Part shown: positions 1-10,053 of the stretch, piece by piece
How the letters are laid out: each line of letters starts with the position of its first letter
How positions within the stretch are numbered: the stretch's first letter is position 1
Source: Eublepharis macularius
Taxonomy: Eukaryota; Chordata; Lepidosauria; Squamata; Eublepharidae
DNA: 64,000 nucleotides
Direction: 5' to 3'
Assembly (NCBI RefSeq): GCF_028583425.1
Contig: NC_072792.1
Span: forward strand, 160,338,676-160,402,675
Position numbers and translations under genes: made by a program
The notes under the pieces: model-generated
What the model was told of the DNA's origin: nothing
Database searches by the model: none
Seen by the model: only the letters and a program-made list of their open reading frames with translations

Positions 1-470
1 TTTCTGAGACCTTTTCTTGGATATAAAAATCCCATAACTTAATTAACCAACTTTCAATAGAGGGGATTTTAGGTGATTTCCAGCTGGATGCCAAAAAGCT
101 CCCTTCTTCAGATACTTTGAAGCTCCCCTGAAAATCCTTTTGGTCTCTGAGCCACTAGACTCAAATCCTGCTATTCTACTGCAGACTGGCACGGCTACCT
201 ACCTGAAACAATCCCTTACATGGAAGCCGCTGTGCTCAGCTGTGGGAGGGGCTGGATATGTGTGAGTCAGAAGCTCTCTGTGCATACTGGAAGACATGGT
301 TTTTTCTAGCCATTTCATACTAGAGGGGTGCCTCCACTTGTTCCGCTGGGCAACCTGGTCACTCGTTGTCCTCGAGATCTTTAATAGTAATTTGAATCCT
401 GAATGAGCAGTTCTGCCTCCTTCCAAAAAAGAGTTGCAACAATACCAGATAATCATCCTCTTACAATAAC
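1..470. other. intergenic, nothing recognised
   Basis: No exon-like open stretch with splice sites and no repeat family that I recognise. The short open frames here have no protein character. Confidence 0.5.
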
Positions 471-474
471 TTAT

Positions 475-642
475 ATTGTTCTCCTCCATTTTATCCTCAT
501 CACAACTCTGTCAGGGGCATTAGGCTGAGGAGAAGTGACTGGCCCAAGGTCACCCAGCCAGCTTCCATGGAAGAATGGGGATTTGAACCCGAATCTCTCA
601 GATCTTAGTCAGACACTCTGACCACTACACCACAGTGGCTCC
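475..642 (-). repeat. tRNA-derived SINE, reverse orientation
   Basis: Read on the minus strand it starts with a tRNA-like head (AGTGGTGTAGTGGTCAGAG), has a box-B-like GGGTTCAAATCC, and then the body 'TTCCATGGAAGCTGGCTGGGTGACC'-type segment, ending in a Pol III SINE tail region. The same body recurs at 769, 31405, 51755, 52050 and 61020 (minus) and at 6758, 39850, 41010 and 55065 (plus). Confidence 0.7.
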
Positions 643-768
643 GATAGCTCAGGGAGGTTCTTAAACCCCCTTTCTTTTGTAAAGGAGGGATATTTTTCAC
701 CCTCCCTCTTCATGCTGCCTTTCTCCCTGATGCGGACACAAAGCAGCTGACATTGTTCTTCTGTCCTC

Positions 769-928
769 CAGTTTATCTTCACAACAATAACCCTGTAAGG
801 CACATTAGGCTGCAAGGGTGTGACTGATCCAAGGTCATCCAGCAAATCTCCATGGTACAGTGGAGAGTTGAACCTGGTCTCCTAGATCCTTTGCATACAC
901 TCTAACTATTACACCACACAGCTCACCC
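769..928 (-). repeat. tRNA-derived SINE, reverse orientation
   Basis: Same family as the copy at 475-642: 'aaccctgtaag', 'ccaaggtcatccagc' and 'attacaccac' blocks appear in the same order. It is more diverged. Confidence 0.65.
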
Positions 929-1139
929 TCTGTGTCACACCCCCCCCCCAAACTGGAAGCAATGCAGGAGGAGATTGTGCTGACGCCAGCTAGCATTGCT
1001 GAGGAGGTGTTCAGGCCAAGCAGCCCCTGAAGCTTGGGCAGAATAGCTGGGATCTGGCTCTGCTCCTGGCTACCAGGAGCCCCCAGAGCAGTGGCCCACC
1101 TGGAAATTTCCCGGTTAGTGAAATGGCCAGCCCTCCCTG

Positions 1140-1386
1140 GCGGCAGAGATTTGTCAAGATAACATGGGCCAGGATGTTCTGATTCCCTTCATGATTGACA
1201 CTTCAATTCCCACAATCATCCTGAAGGTGGTGACCAATTTTCAAATGCCTCTCTTTATTTTCTAAGGAGTTACGCTTGTCACAAACAGACAACCTTCACT
1301 TCCAAGACAAATAGCAAGGGGAGACAGGGAGCTTGTCACAATAACCTGGGCAGTGATATTCCGATTCCTTAATCTTTGGCACTGTA
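1140..1386. repeat. about 190-bp repeat array, left part
   Basis: A unit containing 'atcctgaaggtggtgaccaa', then 'cacaaacagacaacctt', then 'tgggcagtgatattccga' occurs here. It occurs twice more, head to tail, at about 2048-2410. The first 50 bp (1140-1190) look like the end of a preceding unit. CR1 and a miniature element separate this part from the rest of the array. Confidence 0.6.
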
Positions 1387-1393
1387 GTTCTCA

Positions 1394-1612
1394 TAGAATC
1401 ATAGAGTTGGAAGAGGCCATACAGACCATCTAGTCCAACCCCCTGCCCAGTGCAGGATCAGCCTAAAGCATCTCTGACAAGTATTCATCCAGCCTCTTCT
1501 TGAAAACCATCAGTGAAGGGGAGCTCACCACCTCCCTAGGCAGCTGATTCCACTTTTGAACTACTCTGACCATTTTTTCCTAATATCCAGCTGGTACCTT
1601 TGTGCATGTTAG
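1394..1612 (-). repeat. CR1 LINE 3' end, reverse orientation
   Basis: It begins with the inverted CR1 tail motif (catagaatcatagag), followed by the widely known CR1 3' segment 'ccatctagtccaaccccctg' and 'ggagctcaccacctcccta'. Further copies of this family lie at 24432 and 53608. Only the 3' region is present, as is usual for 5'-truncated CR1. Confidence 0.8.
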
Positions 1613-1619
1613 AGATCTT

Positions 1620-2046
1620 TGTGCATGATAGAGATCTCAGGTCCCCTGGTGGGGGCATGGCATCCCTCACTCCCACCCTCTTCCCTCCCATTCACCTGGC
1701 TGGCCGGGGGGGTGGGGAAGGCAGGGGAACAGGCCTCCTGGGCATGCTCCTGGGATGGTGCAACCATGTCACACCTGGGAATGATGTCATCTCACTGCCC
1801 CGCGAGAGCTCATGTGCTTTGCAGTGGGCCGATTTGTGCCCCAAACATGCTGAATTGGGCCCATTCAGAGCCCAAATTGGCCTGCTGGCAAGTACGGGAG
1901 TGCTCCTAGACTCTGTACAATGATGTGACTTCCCAGAAGTGATGTCATTGTGCCTCCCTAGGAAAGCGCCTACACTTTGCATGCATGCAAAGTCAAAGAA
2001 CAAGGTGAGTGCTGTGTCTCCTCCTCCGGGTAGGGGGACCTGTCAA
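1620..2046. repeat. palindromic miniature element with TGATGTCA-type sites, copy 1
   Basis: It contains 'gatgtcat', 'gtgggccgatttgtgcccc' and 'gcccaaattggcctgctggcaa' in inverted-repeat arrangement. It shares blocks with copies at 3395, 9037 and 24640. Open frames on both strands reflect the GC-rich palindrome and not a gene. Confidence 0.5.
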
Positions 2047-2047
2047 C

Positions 2048-2410
2048 CCTATCCCATGAGCATTCTGAAGCTGAGAGCCAGTTATGAGACTCCCAGCTTT
2101 ATTTTCTGCTTAAATATGCCGATCACAAACAGACAACCTTCGCTTCCATTGCAAATAGCACGGGGGTGGGGGAGGTTTTTCTGGGTATAACAAGGCCAGG
2201 ATATTCCAGTTCCCTTGGGTATTGCAAGTCACATGGTCGTCCTGAAGCCAATGGCCAATTTTACAATAAGTTTCAACTGAGTTCTAGCTTCATTTCCAAA
2301 TGAGTTATGCCAGCCACAAGCATAGAACCTCAGCTTTGATTGCAAATAGCATGGGGGAGGGGCTTCTGTACATAATCTGGGCCAGCATCTCTCAGATCTC
2401 TTCATAGCTG
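2048..2410. repeat. about 190-bp repeat array, right part (two units)
   Basis: Two adjacent units, about 2048-2219 and 2220-2410, repeat the blocks 'cctgaag...ccaatt', 'cacaa(a/g)ca(g/t)a...cctt/cctcag', 'gcaaatagca(c/t)gggg' and 'gggccag(g/c)at'. They continue the array seen at 1140-1386. Confidence 0.6.
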
Positions 2411-2589
2411 TTATGCTGCACCCATTTCTGTTTTTATCCCTGTCTGCCCTGCAAGATAGGAAAGGCAAAGATATGTAAATATTCTAGGAATTTTGAAGCC
2501 TTGCTGGGGTGGGGCGGGGAATGGAAGATTGGGTGGGTGGGTAATCAGGATATAGGCAATACTGACTTTCTTATCCAGACTAAACTTGG

Positions 2590-2825
2590 GAGAATATGAC
2601 CATCCGTGGCCACCAGACATAGTGATTAAAGGGGACCTCTTGGTCCAGAAGAAGTAAACCTTGGAAAACTGGTGTGAGGAGGCACCCCCGGGGACAGCCT
2701 TGGCCTCTATGCCTTGTTTCTCGGTCCTCCAAGGCAATTGGTTGGCTGCGGTGTGAAACAGAATGCCAGGTCAGATGGACCCCCAGTCTGATACAGCAGG
2801 GATTTTCTTAGTTCTTAGGTTCTAA
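2590..2825 (+). repeat. dispersed repeat, LINE/SINE tail-like
   Basis: Shares 'gtggccaccag', 'attaaaggg(g/a)acct', 'gaagcagtaaa'-like and 'tctgatacagcaggg(a)tt' blocks with 58365-58625. The family is not identified further. Confidence 0.5.
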
Positions 2826-3137
2826 ACTTATTTTACTATCTTAAGAACCTAATGATTCATTATTCATAACTTTTTTTACTAGGCAAAATTGTACTAGTTG
2901 GCACCTTTATGAATTTTAATAGTATAAATGCTTCAGTTGCGCTCAGTCAGAAGTGCAAAGAGAATTAATACTAAAGTGAGACTTGCGAACTGTGTGTCCT
3001 GTGCTACCTATGCACATATATCTTAATTTGAACCACAGGAAATATAGGAAAAAAATAAAAGTTGAAAGTAGAAACTATCAATTTTGTAGTAAACAAAAGA
3101 AGATTTATTATTTGGAGCTGGAAATAGTCTCCATAAC

Positions 3138-3177
3138 ATCATAATGTAAAAGGGCTATCAGCCCTTTTACACTATGG
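3138..3177. repeat. short near-perfect palindrome
   Basis: Arms GTAAAAGGGCT (3146-3156) and AGCCCTTTTAC (3160-3170) are perfect complements around a 3-nt loop. They extend outward with one mismatch. It lies in AT-rich intergenic DNA. Confidence 0.85.
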
Positions 3178-3311
3178 TGGTATGGATATTGGATTAATAA
3201 CACTGAAAGCATTGATTTTCAACAACAGTATATTATCAGCATACCCATAGTATGTCATAATAATTGTGGACAAAAATAGTCACATTTAAACAACCCTTGA
3301 AAATATATATG

Positions 3312-3392
3312 ACTACAGCATATGCAGGAATTATCTAATGCTGTTATACGTGTCTACAGCACATGCAGCATTATCTAATGCTGTAGATAAGT
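3312..3392. repeat. two-copy tandem repeat, about 43-bp unit
   Basis: 'ctacagcatatgcag' followed by 'attatctaatgctg' is repeated as 'ctacagcacatgcag' followed by 'attatctaatgctg'. The units differ at a few positions. Confidence 0.8.
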
Positions 3393-3394
3393 AG

Positions 3395-3832
3395 TGTAGG
3401 CCTCACAGAGTGGCCAGGCCCCCCTGGCCTCCCAGTGGGAAAAGTGGGACCCAGCTCCTATCTTGTAATTTTCCCTGTGCGTGTGCATTCTCCCAGCATG
3501 TGTGATGACAGAACTTCTGGGAAGTGATGTCATCGCACGGGTCACAGGCCACACTGGGAGCACTCCTGCGGTCCCCAGGGGCTGAATTGGGCTGCCGTGG
3601 AGCTCAACAGCGCTCCCACGCTTTGCAGTGGCCAGATTTGGCCCAAATTCATGCTGATTCCTGCCAAATTGGGCAGCTGTGGTGCATGGGAGCATGCTGT
3701 GCCACTAGGGGGCACACCCCGGGAAGTGCATTCTCCTCCTGCGGAAAGGTTAGCGGGTGTGGGAGGTGGAGGGTGGGGGCAGGGGATCCTCCACCCCAGG
3801 CAGGGGAGTAGCATCCCTAGGCCTAGGATACG
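3395..3832. repeat. palindromic miniature element with TGATGTCA-type sites, copy 2
   Basis: Contains 'gggaagtgatgtcatcgca', 'gagctcaacagcgctcccac' and 'gggcagctgtggtgcatggg' blocks. The GTGATGTCAT motif and the layout match the copies at 1620, 9037 and 24640. Confidence 0.5.
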
Positions 3833-4119
3833 CTTTTAACACTTAAATGGCAGCAAAGGACACACTGATCTACAAGCACGTGACAGGAAGTCACGGACAT
3901 CAGAGTCACATGAGAGGAAGAGGCCAGAGTTATGACCTCACTGGCTGAGAGAGCGATTGACACAGCAAGCGAACATGGAGTATCAAAGGACTGTCCATGC
4001 ACACGCCCTTGCAGCAAAAAAGGAAGTTCTGTATGGGATTATAACCCAGTTAGGGGGTGGAGGGGTCTGCGACCCACTTAAGGGTACCAATCCCTAAGTT
4101 GAAGACCAGTGCTGTAGAT

Positions 4120-6750
4120 TGTCTTACATAGATATCTTAATGTGACCCTATTCTTTAAAAGCATTTTGGGCAGGTAATACCCTGTCTTAAAAAGGATTTC
4201 ATCCATTCAAAAACATTTGTAGAGTCTTTCCCCAGGGTTTCTCTAAATTTCCAATTTTTTCCATTGGACAAACTGGAGAAAAGTCCTTAAAAAGAACCTT
4301 GCCCCCAATATTTTTCTGAGCACCCCCTCCCTGGGATTGCCCTCTCTAACAAAAGACTTCCATGGGTTCAGTTTACAATGAGTATCTTGCAGGGGCCAGG
4401 TGTGCTGAACGCCTACAACTGGCATGGCAAGAAGCAGGTCGATACACCTGCCTTTGAACCTATCACTTTCAAATTTGCATACTACCAAATCTCAACGGGG
4501 ATGGCTTTCTGAGACAGTGAAGGGAGTGTGACGCAAGGGACAATTTCATTTTTAAAAAAGCTGCCACCAACTGTTAAAAGGAAAAGCTATTGTTTTTATT
4601 CCCTGCTAAAGTGGCTACTCAAACCAAAGGGGCATTGAAAAGCAAACAGATTTTGCTCCCAGGGCTGACAAGACAGCCTCTCTGAAACACCAGGGGGTTG
4701 GACTCTTAGAAATGGGGGGGGGCCATGTGTCTCTCCTCCCTCTGGGCCATAGTTCTGGTCTGGATCAGGCCCCCCCAGATTTTTTAAAAGAGGGAGTTTC
4801 ATCCCTAAAATGGCAGAGGCATCCCTGTGGTAAATTTGGGGATGCTGTCACATCTAGATGGGCTCTCAGAAGATCATGGATCTCCCAACCTTTAAGAATA
4901 AAAACCAGACATGTTGGGGAGGGGGAACTGAACCGAGACCAACAGACTCACCAAAATGAGTTGAAGTCAGTAGAAACCCATTTGCTATTAACCATAATGG
5001 GAGAAATAGAAAAAATATTAGATAAAATATTAGAAATATAGACAAAATACATGAAATCGTTCTTCTTTATTGTAGCTAACAGCAGCTTGGAGAGATGGGG
5101 CAGTTTCCATTAGGGAAACAACATGGGGCAAAGGATTGAAAACATGCATTTTGACCCTGAGCTAAAACATTGGATAAAAATTTGCTCTCTATTAAAATTG
5201 GTCCTCCCCCAATTGACCTTTCGTGTCTGTGCAAATGCCCATTGGAGCGGTCAGGAGAGTGTCTGAACATAAGAGATGCCCTTTCGAATCAGACTAGAGT
5301 CTCACTGAGGCTGCAGTCCTAAGAACGCCTTCCTGGGAACAAGTCCCAGTGACTTAAGTCTGAGTTGACATACTTTGGCTTGCTCCTCCCATCCAACATC
5401 CTCTTTTGCAGGATGGCTGACCAGTTCACCAGAAGGCCAATAAACAGTTTGTGCCTCTCTGGAGAAGCCCCCCCTCATCTATTGAAAACCACAGTGCCAG
5501 ATCTTCAGCAGCTGTGGATGCTCCAGCAAGAATTCCAGCAAGCGAAAGGAACAGATTCTACAACATGTTGGAACTGCAAACATTTCTTGGCTTCCCCACA
5601 ATATTTATGCTTGAGTGTGGCAGATTTTTCTTTCTTAAATACAGAATTGTAGGGTTTTTTTCCTCCGTCATATTATTAATTGCCTCATTACGTTGGTGCC
5701 AAATGTCCTTTCTTCATGTCTGTTTTCAAAATAATGTTTTCATGCTGTCTGAAAGATGACAGGGAGGCATTCTTTAAGTGAATCTAAGCAGGATGGATCT
5801 TCGCCAAGACAGAGGTAACTTCTGCAAGGTTTGGTCTCCTTTTGCATTGAAGAAGGCCATGCAGTCCTCCGCAGAGTTAGACACTTCTCAGTCCACTGAA
5901 GTCAATTAGTTTAGAAGTGTGGAACTCTGTTTAGGATGCACAGTCCTTTATCTTGCAACACATGGAAACTGGTCAGCTGGTCTAGTCATGAAAGCAGCTA
6001 GAGAGGAAACCCAAATGAGTCATCTGCAGAAATATTTTATTAAAATTCATGATGGTGACATTATCTTAATACTTACCATCTGTATAGAACTTTTAAGCAT
6101 TCATAGCATTTCACACCCGACAACCTGGCAAGGTAGGTCAGTATTTTTATCCGTATAGTGCAAGTTTTTGTGTGGATCTGGACTGGGAGGGAATCCCCTA
6201 GCGAATTAAGGCTGGAGCCTTTCTGATCCATAGCCTTTGTGCTACACCAGTTTCTAGGAGAAAGACACTTTCTCCCACATAAGAGAAGAATGAGGCAACA
6301 AAAATGTAGGTGGTTGTTGTCTGTGAATTATACAAACCAAACCAAACCAAATGGTTGATCTGAGCGTTTTAATCACCAGTTTGAAAACTCCTTCTAATTG
6401 CAATGGAATCCAAACATGCAGTGCAATATGATTTAAGGGTAGCATATTTTTATGTTATTATTTTGCTAGAATTAATCTGACCAAAGCCTGTAAATGTTTA
6501 TTAAATTAAAATTACAGGCACACAAGAGAAACCACAGATTTTCAAATGGTTTTGCTATTAACAAGCAGCCTCTAGTGGTAGCAATAAATATTTGCATGCT
6601 ATCACCAATTTCTCTAGAAGCTGCTTGCAATGCAATCGTGCTTGCAATGCAATCCTATGTAGAGTTACTCAAGTCTATTTTTATTTCAACCGTTACAGAT
6701 ATTAATAATATGCTTTACAAAAGGTATTATATACATACTCAGCATATGGA
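4120..6750. other. intergenic, mostly unassigned
   Basis: No exon or clear element end is recognised. Short pieces at about 5310-5350, 5855-5950 and 6640-6690 belong to a dispersed family with 'gcaatcctatg...cttactc(c/a)' character. That family is also seen at 38310, 42550 and 57135. Confidence 0.45.
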
Positions 6751-6757
6751 ATCCAGC

Positions 6758-6962
6758 ATGTTATAGCGGTTAGAGCAACAGACTAGGATCTCAGGGATCC
6801 AGGTTTGATTCCCCCGTCTGTCATGGAAGCTTGCTGAATGAACTGGGGCTAGTGAGTGACACTCTCTTGTTGTTAAGCGAGTGAAGAATGATATAAGCAG
6901 CTTTGGATCCCCATTGGAGAGAAAGGTGGGGTATAAATAAATGAAGTAAATGAATAAATAAA
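6758..6962 (+). repeat. tRNA-derived SINE
   Basis: Head 'agcatgttatagcggttagagcaac' (box A region) and 'ccaggtttgattcccc' (box B region), then the body 'tcatggaagcttgctg', ending in a taaataaa-rich tail. Plus-strand member of the family seen reversed at 475. Confidence 0.75.
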
Positions 6963-7575
6963 CATTATGATATTAACTTTCCAAATTATAATATATAAAT
7001 GTGTATGTCCCATGACTACCCTAACCAATGAAAATGTAGGAAACCGACAAATAAAATAACCTCATGGTAGGCTCTAATAAACCATCTGAAAAACTTCAAA
7101 ATATTATGAGACCATAAAAAAATTATTGCGGACCACTACCAATAGTTTATTAGAATATAGCATCCTTGGAACATACTAGATTAAAGTTGTTCTTTGAATT
7201 ACATTGCATCTCTTCTTTTCCATGAATGCTTCTGAAAGAAATCAATAAGGAAGCGGGCGCTGGCAAATCTTATTCTTATGAAATAAATACTCCCCTGCCC
7301 ATCAATTAGCTAAGAGAACTAGCAACGGGTGGCTTTCAAATAAGAAGCTTCAATAAAATGATTCCGCTGCAGTTGCAGTCCAAGGAGCCCCGATCTCATT
7401 GAGCCTGTGAGCACTTCTGGAATTTTAAGAAGGAGGAGTGGATGCCATGGGGTGCTTGGACCAATCACACAATGTTGATGGGCTGCAAGGCAAGCATCCT
7501 TCTACGTTGGAGGCAGCTGTTTCTGAATAGGTACTGCCTTCTGGTCCTTCTGAAGCACCTCCTATTAAGTATTGT

Positions 7576-8215
7576 GATTTCAGCTCATAGGCCTAAAGAT
7601 TTCAGCTCATAGTAACAGCTTTATTGAGAACGGAAGCAGGCAGACAGACAGGCTCGACAGGAGCCAACTATATACACACAAGCAGGGCTTTTTTTCAGCA
7701 GGAACGCAGTGGAACGGAGTTCCGGCACCTCTTGAAAATGGTCACATGGCCAGTGGCCCCGCCCCGTGATCTCCAGACAGAGGGGAGTTTAGATTACCCT
7801 CTGCGCCGCTCCAGCAGCACAGAGGGCAATCTAAACTTTCCTCTGTCTGGAGATCAGGGGGCGGGGCCACCGGCCATGTGACCATTTTCGCGGAGGGTGA
7901 TTTAAACTTTAAAAAACTTCCCCCTTGTTCCAGCTGACCCAAAGTGATGTCATTGTGCGGTCCTGAGTTCCACCACCTCCTTTCCCAGAAAAAAAGCCCT
8001 GCACACAAGCCATGCCCCCTTTTTAACCAACAATCTATAGACGCACATAAATAGGATCCTTAGCTTGCATTAACTATATACCAAGTAACATTTATAGTAC
8101 TGTGATTGGACTTTATCATACAGCACGGATTGGCTGCTGCCAGCAGGAAAAAGCCAAAGGTAATGAAGACTCCAGGAGCCTGTCGTGTCTGCATACCATT
8201 CATCCATGCCATTCA
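7576..8215 (-). repeat. LTR fossil fragment, reverse orientation
   Basis: Shares ordered blocks with 22330-23345: 'tttattga' (inverted polyadenylation signal), 'cagacagacag', 'gctgtgattggacttta', 'agtggattgga...gcagccagcag', 'gactccaggagcct'. It is a broken old retroviral-type LTR, into which a hAT miniature element inserted at 7683. Confidence 0.4.
7683..8001. mobile_element. hAT-type MITE, copy A
   Basis: A 319-bp element with terminal inverted repeats CAGGGCTTTTTTTC / AAAAAAAGCCCTG and a large internal palindrome ('gatctccagacagaggggag' and its complement). It is flanked by a perfect 8-bp duplication CACACAAG (7675-7682 and 8002-8009). The 8-bp duplication and the CAG-type ends point to the hAT superfamily. 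It has no coding capacity. Sister copies lie at 29486 and 39250. Confidence 0.9.
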
Positions 8216-8299
8216 TATGTTTTCTGTTCCCTGTATTGATTTGATTATACTGTGTAACTATATGCTCTCTTATTATGATCATGTACTGTAACAATTATA

Positions 8300-8686
8300 T
8301 TCATGTTATCTCGGGCTTGCCTAAAAACAAAAGTACTAATGCTGGGCCTGTTATCTTGGAAGCCTGCTTGCTGACCTTGTACTGAACTGTTACTCTTCGG
8401 CAAGAGACAGAGAGAGTTGAATTCTTGTAATCCTCTGGCTTGCTCTGGCCAAACAAAGCTATTGTGTTTCTCATGAGAACTGAGATTCTCACGCCTTGTT
8501 GCTAACTGCCCTGGGGGAGGGGGAATCCTGCTACTTTTATCAAAGTGCACATGATTGTATTCTCATTCCTGCCAATCCTACTCATCTTTGGAAGTAACTG
8601 TGAACTTAATGGATCTCTATAATAAACCCTTTTCATCCAAGACCCTGGAGTGGTTGTTGTGAGGGGTTTGGGGATCTATCTGTCAT
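8300..8686 (+). repeat. probable solo LTR, ERV type
   Basis: An AATAAA signal at about 8622 sits about 60 bp before a segment ending in '...ctatctgtca'. The sequence before it has U3-like composition. No internal retroviral genes adjoin. The left boundary is uncertain (8218-8304). It is an old, broken copy. Confidence 0.4.
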
Positions 8687-8883
8687 GGACTGTCTTCCCT
8701 AGAACTGACGGAGCCTTAGCTCAGACAGAAGCTAAGCCAATACACAACACCTCCTGCTTCAATGAGGCAGAGGAAAGCCAGGAGTATTTGCATTGGGGAA
8801 GAGATGCTTTGGGGGAGAAGCAAACAGGCGCTGGGAAATCCATCAGTGTGGGCACCACACTGAGGATAGCTGCTGATTCACAA

Positions 8884-8976
8884 ACCAGCAATAATCAAGA
8901 GCAAGAGGCCAGTAGCACCTATTTTTCTATTGCTACAGATAGACTAACACAGCTACCCATCTTGAGATACCAGCAA
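8884..8976 (+). repeat. fragment of 'actaacacggctaac' palindromic repeat (Chompy-like)
   Basis: Contains 'ccagtagcacct', 'gctacagatagactaacac' and 'gctaccc'. This matches the end segment of a crocodilian/turtle-type Chompy MITE family. Family assignment is from memory. Confidence 0.5.
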
Positions 8977-9036
8977 TAATCAACGAAATTGTGAAATGGT
9001 AGAAGCCCTCTCCTTCCCACTGCCCGAACATAACTA

Positions 9037-9295
9037 TGCTGTAGGGCTGCCAGGTTCCCTTACCATTCCCGACAGGAGGCCAGGTACCCGGCACTCACCT
9101 TCTCTGTGTCCCTCCTGTGCCTTCATGAAGATGTCACTTCCAGCGATATCTTTTCCGGGTAACATCATCACCCAGGTGCAGGAATGCTCGTGCACGTCAC
9201 AGCAGGCTGATTTGGGCCTCAGATGGCCCATTTGGGGCTCAAATCAGCCTGCTGTGAAGTGCACGAGCACTCTAGGCGTGGCGTGATGACATCAT
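9037..9295. repeat. palindromic miniature element with TGATGTCA-type sites, copy 3
   Basis: The inner palindrome 'cagcaggctgatttggg' / 'ctcaaatcagcctgctg' is flanked by 'gtgcaggaatgctcgtgcac' and 'gtgcacgagcactc'. It ends in 'gatgacatcatt'. Starts with 'gggctgccagg'. Confidence 0.55.
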
Positions 9296-9888
9296 TCTAA
9301 ACTAAAAGGCCTCCACCACCACATCCCATGATTATTCCATTGTAATAGCGATGGTAGTCCAACCGTGCAATTGTTTTGGTTGTTCTAGTCTAAATCCTTT
9401 TCAGAGCTGTGTGTATTCGCACACAATAGTACTCTATATACATACGCACCACAGAGTCATAGAAAGATCATTTTTCTAGCATATATTGAACAGGAGGATG
9501 TAGTCTGAGTGTCGTTTTCACATTATTCACACACATCTGAAAGGCCTCTGTCAATGCTAGAAAAAGACAAGAAATTCCCCAAGGAAATTCAAGATCAGGC
9601 TGTGTGGGTGCACTTACCTGCTCTCCAGCTTGATTGCCCTAGGCTAGGGTTCGAATCCACCAATGCAAATCCTTCTAATGGGAAAGCTTAATTGTGTGCA
9701 GTGAATCAGCTACTCAGCTTGGTGCAGATCAGATCAGTGCAAGAACACATGGGCATGGTAGCGAATGTGCCCATGCAGGTTTGCCATTGGATTAATGAGG
9801 CATCCCAGCTGGCTTGCCATAAAATTAGGTTCTTGTTCTCTGGGGCTGCTGCCATTTACTAGTCCCGCAGCAGAGTGGAAGCTTCAAT

Positions 9889-10053
9889 ATGCAGCTTACC
9901 ACTATTACTGTCGCCTCTCTGCAACTGCTTTGTTGTCTGTGGAATGTGAAGATGCAAAAACTCATTCTTAGAGTGCCGAACGGAGCAAGGTGGGGCAAAT
10001 GGAGGGATTTTCAATTCTGTTATAAAAGTTATGCTAAAGGATTTTCATTGAAG
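9889..10053 (+). CDS. VMO1: VMO1 coding exon 1
   Basis: ATG at 9889 has A at -3. The exon codes for the signal peptide and the start of repeat 1 through GFSLK, and ends in phase 0 before donor GTAATT. This start is chosen because it is the only in-frame ATG giving a hydrophobic leader directly upstream of the conserved PNGxxWGKW motif. An untranslated upstream exon cannot be excluded, and no clear TATA box was found. Confidence 0.85.
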
